DNA of 64,000 nt from Perkinsela sp. pyNocScin1 (taxonomy: Eukaryota; Euglenozoa; Kinetoplastea; Prokinetoplastida; Perkinselidae). A program made the translations under genes and the position numbers. The notes under the pieces were generated by a model that had not been told where the DNA came from, ran no database searches, and saw nothing but the letters and a program-made list of their open reading frames with translations. Position 1 is the stretch's first letter. Each line of letters begins with the position of its first letter. Shown in pieces: positions 46,194 to 54,823 of this stretch. The stretch spans positions 1,352,214 to 1,416,213 of the forward strand of contig CAXHTR010000008.1 of the NCBI GenBank assembly GCA_964019655.1, written 5' to 3'.

Positions 46194-47609
46194 ATGACCG
46201 ACTACCAGCGCTACATGGAGCTCTCCCTCATGGACGACTCCTCCTCCGAGGACGACAGCCCGCCCGCATGCACGTGCGAGGCGCCACGCCCTGCGTACTT
46301 TGACCTCCGCTTATCCCCGACCGTCGCCATCCAGCCCGAGATGCTCCGCCTCATCGTCCGCAAGGTCTACAGCCGCTCGAACAGCGACCCCTCCTACTTC
46401 ACCCCGCGCGAGGCGTGCCCGCAGAGCGTCCTCCTCGTCGTCGTCGACGCGGCCGTCCACCGCCGCGCCATCGAGTGCCAGCAGCACCACTTCTCCCTCG
46501 TCCTCGGCAGGTTCCTCCGCGAGTCCTACACGGACGTCTTCCTCGAGGAGTTCTTCTACAACCGCCGCAAGGGCGTCAAGAACTCCCCCAACGAGGACAT
46601 GAACTTCACAAAGCGCCGCAAGCGCGGCCCCACGCACGCCGTCCACGCCAAGGACCTCGTGCTCCGCCCACCCGACTTCCCGCGCTACGGCGTATCGATG
46701 CACCCCGAGCCCGGCACTTTGAAGACTATTGTCCGGCCCCCCACGCGCCCAGCGGCCTGGCGGAGCATGCTCGCGATCTTCTGCTGCCCCGCGACGACCG
46801 CCGCCGGCGCCGAGGTCGCGACCCGCGTGACGCTCGTCGACGTCGACACAGGCGACATCGCCTTCGACGAGTGCATCCTGCAGTCTGCAGATATCGTCGA
46901 TTTCCGCACAAAGGAGACAGGCATGACGCGGGGAGACCTGCGGTTCGCTCGGCGCACGCGCGACGAGATCCGCGCCGACATTATTAGCAACGTCATTTTC
47001 GCTGACACTATTCTCGTTGGCCAGCGCGTCGGGCTCGCGCTGCGCCTCCTCGGGATGCACCACATGCGCATCGTCGAGATAAATCAAATTTACCCGAGGC
47101 GTGACCACGGCGCCACGACGGACGGGTACCCGCTCAAGATCCTCGCCGCCAGCGCGCTCGCCAAGCAGATCTCCCACCAGTACGTGGACCCTATCGAAAG
47201 CTGCTCGGCCGTCGCCGACCTCTTGAAAGAGAAAATGCGCAACGGTCTCGCCTTCGGGGCCGACCTGAAGATCGTCGAGGCCGTGACCGCTGCCGGCAAC
47301 CCGCTGCTCAGCGAGTTTGAGCGCGGCCGGGCTGCGATAGCGCTCTTCCTGGAGGACCCGACGAGCTCCGCGCGCGCGTGGTTCCGCCGCAACACGTTCC
47401 AGGCGCTCAAGGTGGCGCCGCACGTCGAGGCGTGCGTGGCATCGCCGACGGAGCGGAAATTCATTGTCAGCCACCTCAAGCGCATGCCGGCCGGCATGGA
47501 CGCGCGCAAGCTCGCCGCGGCGATCAGCAAGGTGCACGGCGGCAAGCCGCCGCTCACAATCATCGTGTCTATCGGCGAGCAGAGCGCGCACACTGTGTTT
47601 TTTGCGTAG
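46194..47609 (+). CDS. REX/REXO-type 3'-5' exonuclease fold without catalytic residues
   Basis: 471 aa, ATG at 46194. Residues about 190-350 follow the RNase T-like domain of yeast Rex1 and human REXO proteins step by step: RVTLVDVDTGDIAFDECI, ADIVDFRTKETGMTRGDL, ADTILVGQRVGLALRLLGM, VEINQIYP, YPLKILAASALAKQIS and DPIESCSAVADLL. Every DEDDh catalytic position is changed: AIFCCP for ALDCEM, GQRVGLAL for GHSLxNDL, and the H-x3-ED motif is absent. The N-terminus is acidic, followed by a basic stretch (TKRRKRGPTHAVH). The fold should bind RNA without cutting it. In other eukaryotes this family trims 5S, 5.8S and tRNA 3' ends in the nucleus. Confidence 0.7.
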   Translation: MTDYQRYMELSLMDDSSSEDDSPPACTCEAPRPAYFDLRLSPTVAIQPEMLRLIVRKVYSRSNSDPSYFTPREACPQSVLLVVVDAAVHRRAIECQQHHFSLVLGRFLRESYTDVFLEEFFYNRRKGVKNSPNEDMNFTKRRKRGPTHAVHAKDLVLRPPDFPRYGVSMHPEPGTLKTIVRPPTRPAAWRSMLAIFCCPATTAAGAEVATRVTLVDVDTGDIAFDECILQSADIVDFRTKETGMTRGDLRFARRTRDEIRADIISNVIFADTILVGQRVGLALRLLGMHHMRIVEINQIYPRRDHGATTDGYPLKILAASALAKQISHQYVDPIESCSAVADLLKEKMRNGLAFGADLKIVEAVTAAGNPLLSEFERGRAAIALFLEDPTSSARAWFRRNTFQALKVAPHVEACVASPTERKFIVSHLKRMPAGMDARKLAAAISKVHGGKPPLTIIVSIGEQSAHTVFFA

Positions 47610-48252
47610 GTGGATGTGTGGTTTTCTGCATAAAGCTTTCTGGATTCGCTTAGGCTTAGAAGGGCCGGTGGTTGAAAATTGGAAAAGTTCTGCGAATATC
47701 TTTTATTTTGCGTTCAATTGAAGTAAAATGTGATCATTTGCACAGAAAAGTACTGCTATTGGTAGATCGAGAGGGAGTCTGATCTGAGGATGTGCACGAG
47801 ATTGTAGAGGGGGCCAATGTAAATGCTAAAGATTAAAGAAGACTATGACAATAAACACAATCTTACATTGGCATAGCTGAATCGAATGCAGAATCTCGCA
47901 TATTTTGTAAAGCTTGGTATTGCATGCAGAGTCAAATCGCTGAAAGTAATAAATTTAGAGCTGAGAGTGCACAGCTTCTTCTAGGTGCAGCTTCAATATC
48001 TTGAGTAAGAGTCGAGAGACTTTTCCCAGCCCATTTTATCAAATATGGGTATATTCTCTTCACCAAACTCTTTCATATTTGCACATGCGTATGCGCTCGC
48101 CAACGTATTCGATACATAGCAGAAAGATTGATCATAAGGCGCATGAAGAAAAGAATGAAAGGATAGAGTTTTTATCGAAATTTTCTGCGCTTCAGCTTAC
48201 CTGCCGCCTATATTCTCTCCATTCACAACTTTTTATCTACTCGTATGCCCCC
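47610..48252. other. Intergenic, no supported gene
   Basis: About 640 bp, AT-rich. The MLH1 frame is open upstream to 48001, but this part lacks homology and has AT-rich codons, so I treat it as untranslated. An out-of-frame ATG (ATGCCCCCATGCTGA) begins at 48245 and overlaps the MLH1 start codon; it may act as a tiny upstream ORF. Confidence 0.5.
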
Positions 48253-50616
48253 ATGCTGATCGAGCGCCTTCCCGAAGAAGTCATCAACCGCATCGCCGCC
48301 GGTGAAGTCGTCCAGAGCCCCTCGGCCGCCCTCAAAGAGCTCCTCGAGAACGCCCTCGACAGCGGCGCGACGCGCGTCTCGGTGACGCTCGCTGAAGCCG
48401 GCCTCCGCACCATGTGCATCACAGACAACGGCACGGGCATTTCCGAGTCTAACCTCCCGCTCGTCGCGACCCGCTTCGCCACTTCAAAGCTCCGCGTCGC
48501 CGAAGACCTCCAGCGCATCGCCACCTTCGGCTTCCGCGGCGAGGCTGTCGCAGCGCTCAGCTACGTCGCTGTCCTCCGTTTCCGCACGCGGGGGCAGGAC
48601 CTGGCTGGCACAGCAGCGTGCTGCGAGGCCACGTACCGCAACGCGGCCCTCCAGTCGACCGAAAAGGTCGACGCTGACAGCTTTCCGTTCCCAGGGAGTC
48701 ATCCAAGTGCGACTGGCACGAGCGTTACTGTCGAAAATCTTTTTTACAACGCACCGACGCGCCGCGCCGTCTTCAGCAGCAAGAAGCACGACGAAATGGG
48801 CAGAATGGAGGAAATGGTCCGCCACTACGCGGCCGCCAACCCCGGCCTGGCTATTTCGCTCGTCAACGTCGAGACTGGCCGGCCGACCGGCCCAGCGACG
48901 CGGGTGAACGTGCCGGCCTCGTGCGCAAATATCCTCGAAGTGCTCGCAGTGCTGTACGGCGCGCAATTCGCCTCCAATATGATCCCCATCGACTCGAAAC
49001 AGAGCGGGCAGCTCGTGCACATCGACGGGGTCGTCTCCGGGCCCTTCTACGGGCACACGCGGGCGCGGCAGTTTATCAGTTTTGTGAACGGCCGCCTCGT
49101 GACGATGCCATCGTGCCTCCGGCGGGTCTGCGAGCGCTTCTACGCGCAGATTCTGCCCAAGCGGCAGCTTCCGTACGTCTTTCTGCGCGTGACGGTCCCG
49201 CCCGACGCGCTCGACGTGAACATCCACCCGACGAAGAGCGAGGTCCGCATTTTGTACGAGGACCAGGCCTGCGCTTTGCTCGAAAAGCTCTTGCAGCAGG
49301 AGGTCATGGAGCGCCTCGACCAGCACAGCGTCGGTGGGATGTCTTCACCTTTGAGTGCGAATTCTGGGAGCAGCGCTGTGAGCGGACTGGCAAACGCCTC
49401 GCCGCCGCAGAAAAGAGATCGGACTGTCAAGGAGTTTGGGCACATGGAGCGCTTTGTCGTCAGAAAAAGTAGTGATGAGGGAGGAGAAGAGCTAGTAAGT
49501 AATAAAAGAACTGATACTGAAGAAAAGGGTAGGAATACGAGTAAAAGCGATGCTACTACCCCAAATATTGAACTTTCTGTCGATGCGAATGATAAAATTG
49601 AAGGAAAACCTGAAGAAATTACTCTGAATCATTCTGAAAATAGTCTAGACCCAAAAATTAAGAAAAATTCCAAAGATCACACCCTCAAAGTCAAACCAGC
49701 TGCCGACGCGCATGCGAAGCCTGTTGACCCATCAGACCCGTACCTTCTCGACTCTGTGAAAGATATCCTCACAGTATTCGATTCCGAGAGCTCTCCGGAG
49801 ATAAGCGATACAATTCAGAAGGCCACCTACGTCGGCTGCCTCGTCCGCGACAATGCAAACTGCAGCATCTTCCTCCAGAAGGGCACGTCGCTCTACATGC
49901 TCGACGCCAACTGCCTGCTCACGAGCGCCGCGTACCAGCGCATCTTCTGGTTTTGGGAGCCTGCGTGCTGGAAGGCGTTAGAAATCTCACCACCAATCAA
50001 ACTTTCTCGAATTTTTAGTGAAGCTGGGTGCGATTCTCTGACAAAGATACTTCAAGACAACAGTCACATGCTTCAGACGTACTTTGGCATCTCTATTGAG
50101 GGCGCAGAGTGTCTTCTAACGAGCGTTTCGCTCCTCTTTGGGAGTTTATATGTGCCGAACATCGCCGGGTGGGTGCCGCTGCTCGCGCAGATTGCCCATG
50201 TTCTCGATGCAGACCTGGGTGAGGGACCGACGCTCGAGCGGATAGCGCGCGCGATAGCTGTGTGGTATTCGTACAGGTGCGACGCCCGCCGCATGGACAG
50301 CGTGGGTGGGACACTATCACTCGAGCTTCCCGCATTTGGCAATTCTTCCTTTAGTGTAGATAAAACGACAGACTTTGCACAATTACAGCAGGCACTGCAA
50401 GACATAGCTGTAAAATCACAGAGACACTCGAAAAGTCAGCCAGAGCATGACTTTATGCTGCACCACGGGGTCCTCGCGTCGATCCAAAAGGCGAAGCGCT
50501 ACTGCGCGCCGGAGGCGGTGTGGGTCAAAAGCCAGGGGCCAGGGTCTGTCCATGGCAGCCGCATCCTGTGCATTGCCACAACAGAAGCCCTGTACAAAGT
50601 TTTCGAGCGCTGCTAA
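48253..50616 (+). CDS. MLH1: DNA mismatch repair protein MLH1
   Basis: 787 aa, ATG at 48253 (MLIERLPEEVINRIAAGEVV). GHKL ATPase motifs: KELLENALDSGAT (motif I Glu and Asn), DNGTGI (II), ATSKL, FGFRGEAVAALS (III). A second N-terminal domain includes NVNIHPTKSEV-like DVNIHPTKSEVR. After a poorly conserved, AT-rich and charged linker (about residues 410-500) the C-terminal dimerisation domain follows and ends KVFERC, the invariant end of MLH1. MLH1 pairs with PMS1/PMS2-type partners to act after MutS homologues recognise a mismatch. No endonuclease motif in this subunit, as expected. Confidence 0.95.
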   Translation: MLIERLPEEVINRIAAGEVVQSPSAALKELLENALDSGATRVSVTLAEAGLRTMCITDNGTGISESNLPLVATRFATSKLRVAEDLQRIATFGFRGEAVAALSYVAVLRFRTRGQDLAGTAACCEATYRNAALQSTEKVDADSFPFPGSHPSATGTSVTVENLFYNAPTRRAVFSSKKHDEMGRMEEMVRHYAAANPGLAISLVNVETGRPTGPATRVNVPASCANILEVLAVLYGAQFASNMIPIDSKQSGQLVHIDGVVSGPFYGHTRARQFISFVNGRLVTMPSCLRRVCERFYAQILPKRQLPYVFLRVTVPPDALDVNIHPTKSEVRILYEDQACALLEKLLQQEVMERLDQHSVGGMSSPLSANSGSSAVSGLANASPPQKRDRTVKEFGHMERFVVRKSSDEGGEELVSNKRTDTEEKGRNTSKSDATTPNIELSVDANDKIEGKPEEITLNHSENSLDPKIKKNSKDHTLKVKPAADAHAKPVDPSDPYLLDSVKDILTVFDSESSPEISDTIQKATYVGCLVRDNANCSIFLQKGTSLYMLDANCLLTSAAYQRIFWFWEPACWKALEISPPIKLSRIFSEAGCDSLTKILQDNSHMLQTYFGISIEGAECLLTSVSLLFGSLYVPNIAGWVPLLAQIAHVLDADLGEGPTLERIARAIAVWYSYRCDARRMDSVGGTLSLELPAFGNSSFSVDKTTDFAQLQQALQDIAVKSQRHSKSQPEHDFMLHHGVLASIQKAKRYCAPEAVWVKSQGPGSVHGSRILCIATTEALYKVFERC

Positions 50617-51007
50617 GTGTTCGGGCTCTGCACTCTTGCTGAATGACTGCCAAGGTCTAGAAAGAAATAATCTGATGATATGCCTCTATGCTACTCGTCA
50701 TCTACTGAATGGGCTGACTTTAAACTATTTCATGACACACCCCCAGATCAAGTATGATGATGAACTGGCCTTGATCTTTCTTCTAGTCCTGATAACTTCA
50801 GTCCGTGAAAGAAATCAAACTGCTCAAGCTCGAGTGCCTATCACTCATGAAACTCAACCAACTTAAGTGTAAAATTTACTTAAAATATATCTGCTCGCAT
50901 TCCACCGCTGCGCCCTGTGCTCTTTTGAACCGTCTGCTTTTCGCAATTACAAACTTTTCATATTTTTGTCCCCATTCAACTTAACATGCAACCTAACTTT
51001 AAATAGA
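50617..51007. other. Intergenic, no supported gene
   Basis: About 390 bp. It ends in a T/C-rich tract and AG immediately before the next ATG (AAATAG then A ATG). No ORF with coding character. Confidence 0.5.
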
Positions 51008-51685
51008 ATGAAGGCCAACTACAAGACAGCCAAGCGCGCGCTCCTCCACTTCCCGCACGCAAAGCTCACGGCGCCAGCCCTGCCCGTGCCCTCTGAGCTC
51101 TTTGCGAGCACTCGCCTGCGCGATACTGTCGCTAAGCTGACTGAGACCGCCGAGGCGATGTTCATGGTGAGCATCTCTGCGCAGAAGCTCGGGATACCCT
51201 GGCGGCTGGTCCTCATCAACAACGCAGCGCAGCGGAAAGCGTTCACCGCCCTCGTCAACCCAAAAGTCGTGCACGCAGACACTGTTTGCCACGGCATGTG
51301 GGAGAACTGCATCAGCCTCGGCGCGACGTACGTCTGGACGCGCCGGCCGAGGCGCATAACTGTTGAGTTCGTCGATGCTGACGGTGTTCCGCAGCGCGCA
51401 GACCTCAGTGCACTGTCGGCCCGCGCGTTCCTGCACGAACTTGATCATCTTGACGGTAAGTGCCTGCTCACTGCAGCGCCCTCGCGAGACTTTGCTGTGA
51501 CGTCGAACGCACTCATGCAGCGGCACACGTGGCGCAAAGACTTCCCCTCGGCTGCTGCATACGCAACGCCGCTCTTCCACTACTTTGACGAATCGAGTGG
51601 ACGGGTGCTACCGGTTCCGGAGCTCTCCGAAGAAGCGAATGAGATGAACAGGCAGATGCCTTGTGAAGAGTATTTGCCAGCGTGA
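51008..51685 (+). CDS. Peptide deformylase-like protein
   Basis: 225 aa, ATG at 51008 (the frame extends upstream to a TTG only). Deformylase motifs: motif 1 is weak, FMVSISAQKLGIPWRLVLIN in place of GxGLAAPQ but keeping the Gln; motif 2 is ENCISLG in place of EGCLSxP, keeping the Cys metal ligand; motif 3 is HELDHLDGK with both His ligands and the catalytic Glu. RRPRRITVEFVDADG joins motifs 2 and 3 as in true enzymes. PDF removes the formyl group from mitochondrial N-formyl-Met. Kinetoplastids have two PDF genes, one with altered motifs; this resembles the altered one. All metal and acid-base residues remain, so activity is possible. The N-terminus (MKANYKTAKRALLHF) is basic and may be a presequence. 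Confidence 0.85.
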   Translation: MKANYKTAKRALLHFPHAKLTAPALPVPSELFASTRLRDTVAKLTETAEAMFMVSISAQKLGIPWRLVLINNAAQRKAFTALVNPKVVHADTVCHGMWENCISLGATYVWTRRPRRITVEFVDADGVPQRADLSALSARAFLHELDHLDGKCLLTAAPSRDFAVTSNALMQRHTWRKDFPSAAAYATPLFHYFDESSGRVLPVPELSEEANEMNRQMPCEEYLPA

Positions 51686-51990
51686 TAGCACTGATGCATG
51701 ATGAAGAGGTCCTGAGTGACCTCCTTTCTTGGAAAATTCTGGATATAATATCTTGCAAAGGAAAGCAATAGCTCACAGAGGAATCTACGATCTGTCCACA
51801 AAAGTTCCTCAAAAATGCGAATGGATAAAACGCATGAATAATACTTTGCGGAACACCTCGCCCGCAGAGCCCAGTGGTCACCGGAAGACATGATCAACTC
51901 ATTGTATGTGACAAGGTACCTTCCACTCCGATCGAAAGAGCAATGCATAAGCCTTTTCTCCCTTTCGAATCAATTTGTACATTTTCCAAA
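51686..51990. other. Intergenic, nothing recognised
   Basis: About 305 bp of AT-richer sequence between the deformylase-like gene and the LRR pseudogene. The LRR frame is open upstream to 51874, but that part does not match the family. A pyrimidine-rich stretch (CCTTTTCTCCCTTTCG) precedes the ATG at 51991. Confidence 0.5.
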
Positions 51991-53344
51991 ATGCTTTCCA
52001 CTATTCTTCTTTCATCTGCTGACCCGGCCCTCGGCCGGCTCGACCCGGCGCTCATGTCCACGCAGGCCTGCATGGAGGTATTTATCGGCGGGGCCAAAAA
52101 CAAGTCGCAGTTCACCGACGATCACGGAAATTTTCTAGATATCGAGGAGTGGGCCTGCCTCGAGTTCGATGACGAACAGAACGTCACCGAGGTGCACCTC
52201 GAGAACGAGGACTTTGATGCGGACGCCGAGACCGAGGAATCCGAGCTCGCGGGTCGCATCAATTTTTGTTATCTTCCCAACACAGTCCAGGTGGTGTTCC
52301 TTGAACATAACGCGCTCAACGGGAGCTTTTGTACAGGCAACCTGCCATCCTCGCTGACAGACTTTGAGATTGAGGGGAACAATTTTATGGGGTCGCTCGA
52401 GACCGAAAAGCTTCCGCTTAACCTCAGGCACTTCAACATCGATGCGAACAAGCTTGGGGGCACTATCGGATGGACGACCTTCCCATCCAAGCTCGAGGTC
52501 CTCACCATGTCGAACAACGAGTTTACGGGCTCCGTCGACCTGACACGTCAGCGCCCCTCCAGCAGCTCTTCGCGCACAACAACAAATTCTGCGGCGAAAT
52601 CGACCTCACGGCGCTCAGCCCCTGCCTCGAGGACATCGACCTCAGCGACAACGCAATCACTGGGGGCATCCGTTTCGCGAACGTTCCAAAAACATTTATG
52701 TCCTTCCACATCGACCACAACGCGATGCGCGGCGAAGTCGACGTGCTGTCGCTCCCTGAGAACCTCGAGGAGTTTGTCATTGGGCACAATGCGCTCACTG
52801 GAAATTTTTCAGTGAAAGATTTGCCAAAAACGCTCACACAGATGCGTGTTGCGATGATCCCTTTTGGGGCACCATCGAGGTGGCGGAGCTGCCGCGGGCC
52901 CTGCAGAAGGTGAGCTTCGAGAAGGGTGAGTACACCGGGACCTTTGCCTTCAAGGACTTACCCTCACAAAGCGATACGCTCGACATCGACACGAACCGAT
53001 TTGAGGGGACGCTCGAGACCGCAGTACTGCCAGCGACTCTGCAATATTTCACGATCGAAGGCAATCGCTTTACGGGGGACGTGGACTTTACGCAGCTCCC
53101 GAGGGATCTGATTGAGTTTCGCATCGCTGGGAATCAATTTTCGGGGTCCATCGACCTATCAAATGCACCAAACGGCCTCGAAAACATCAGCGCGGCTAAC
53201 AATCGCTTTGCTGGGGATATTTCCTTTGGAATTGGAGCGTGGAGTCTCTCAAGGATGAACATTTCGAACAACCGGATAGAGAAATTGTTCGGCGTTCCAA
53301 GGTTCGTTCGGCTGATCTATGAAGGCAACCCAATTCAAAAATGA
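51991..53344 (+). pseudogene. LRR-family gene with two frameshifts
   Basis: Starts normally at ATG 51991 (MLSTILLSSADPALGRLD) with the family N-terminal module (STQACMEVFIGGA, FLDIEEWACLEFDD) and then 23-residue LRRs. The frame changes near 52,546 (after NNEFTGSVDLT; repeats continue in another frame as SAPLQQLFAHNNKF) and again near 52,852 (after LTQMRV; continues DDPFWGTIEVAELP). Each change corresponds to one missing base, and with both restored about 14 repeats would run in register to the stop at 53344. There is no GT-AG intron at either point. Read as it stands, the protein stops at about 52,815 with a scrambled end. A genuine pseudogene and sequencing error are both possible. Confidence 0.75.
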
Positions 53345-53694
53345 CAGAACGGGACGCATATTAGTTGTTTAAGAGAAAAGCGCATTTTGGCATAGCCTGC
53401 CATGAAGAAGCTTTTGGGTCTTTCGACAGGTGCGTACGATTTCTACTGCGGATACTCGTGAAAGTGATCGAATCTATGCATTCGTTCGTTCTTGTCAGTT
53501 TCTGCCCCTTTGATACGACGAGTCATTCACATTGATGATTATTTGCAGAAAGCGAAGAGTACGCTGCACCCAAGGCTTCGTTCAATAAAATTGTGCGTCA
53601 TATCACTCGAAGACTAATGTATAGATGTCAACCTGCACTTCCTTCAAACGACTTTCTACATGTCTTTCACACTTTCGTATTTCAAAACGAACAA
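53345..53694. other. Intergenic, nothing recognised
   Basis: About 350 bp, AT-rich, no ORF or repeat of note. The following frame is open back to 53593, with in-frame ATGs that lack coding character. Confidence 0.45.
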
Positions 53695-54738
53695 ATGCTC
53701 ACCTGCACCTCCCGCCTTGCTCTCCCAGGTGCACAAGCTCCCCTGCGCCGACCAACCTTCCAGGACGCGTTTCGCACCGCCCAGGCACTCCACGCGTCCA
53801 ACACACTCCCAATCGCCTTGAACATGAGCAAGCTCTCCGCGCTCGTGCCCGAGAAGCCCACCGGCGTCTCGTTCGACCACTTCAAAGCGTACCACGGTAT
53901 TCACGGCCAAATCCGCGCCCCGCCCGTGCGCTGCCCAGAGCTCGAGGCGCTCTACGTCGAGCTCATCTCTCTCGGCCGAACCACTTCGGAAGAGCACAGC
54001 CTCTTCCGCATCAGGCAGACTTTTTCTGAAGATGACTTCGCCCGCTTCACGCAGCACGTCGTCCAGCCTCTCGCCTTTGAAAAAATCTCGTGCAAGGAGT
54101 GGTCGGAGAAGCCCATCGACATAAAAAAGCACCCAAAGCGCTGCCCCGACGCCGCCGTGGCCTACGTCCGGATGATAAAATGGATCAAGAACTATAAGCG
54201 AAAAGGCATATGGGACTTTGTCCGCGCAGACAAGGCGCGCGTCTTCAGGCCAACGCCGGGCGTTTGCCCCGCACGCCTGGCAGTCGCCAGTGTGCCCACC
54301 GGCGTTGCTCGGGGTATCCTCAACTTTCTCGTGCAGCGTGCGCTGAATTTCATAAAGAATTCACCAAATTTTGCGCACCTCCGGGCCATGCCGCGCTACG
54401 AGCACATCGAGAAAAGCCTCTACACTGCTCTCCTTCGCAACTTGAACACGCGAACGCCAGAGACGAGCCCGCTATACTTTATGATCGACCGCATCTGCGA
54501 TACGGTCGAGGGCCACTACGCGTTCTTGCAAAAGCTCCGCGCACAGCACAAGGACAAGATCCGGGAGTACTGCGACTTCCCCGAGGGGAAAGAGCTCAAA
54601 AAACTGCCGTACATGGTACAGAGCAACATCGCCGTCTCTCAGTCGATTTTTCGAGACTTTTACCTCGATGTCCTGAACAAGCACATTCGGAGTCTTGCAG
54701 CATTGAGTGTACAAGAGGCGAGGGAGGAGGCTGAGTAG
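53695..54738 (+). CDS. Unknown protein, probably mitochondrial, 347 aa
   Basis: I choose the ATG at 53695 (MLTCTSRLALPGAQAPLRRP), which begins a presequence-like region and follows a pyrimidine-rich stretch; earlier in-frame ATGs at 53593 and 53617 are possible. The protein is basic and helical, rich in Arg, Lys and aromatic residues (YVRMIKWIKNYKRKGIWDF, ILNFLVQRALNFIKNSPNF). This composition is common among kinetoplastid mitoribosomal proteins. No family recognised. The frame is clean with GC-rich codons. Confidence 0.6.
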   Translation: MLTCTSRLALPGAQAPLRRPTFQDAFRTAQALHASNTLPIALNMSKLSALVPEKPTGVSFDHFKAYHGIHGQIRAPPVRCPELEALYVELISLGRTTSEEHSLFRIRQTFSEDDFARFTQHVVQPLAFEKISCKEWSEKPIDIKKHPKRCPDAAVAYVRMIKWIKNYKRKGIWDFVRADKARVFRPTPGVCPARLAVASVPTGVARGILNFLVQRALNFIKNSPNFAHLRAMPRYEHIEKSLYTALLRNLNTRTPETSPLYFMIDRICDTVEGHYAFLQKLRAQHKDKIREYCDFPEGKELKKLPYMVQSNIAVSQSIFRDFYLDVLNKHIRSLAALSVQEAREEAE

Positions 54739-54823
54739 CAAGTTGTCGATCTTTTGGGTCAAAAGTGGGATTTGAGTCTTTTTTTTTCTCAAGATTTTAA
54801 ATTCTTTTATTGCCTTTAACTCA

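Noticed and set aside
52530-52870. Cis-introns explaining the frame changes in the LRR gene
   Set aside because: Repeats continue without missing residues, so there is no room for an intron, and no GT-AG pair fits.
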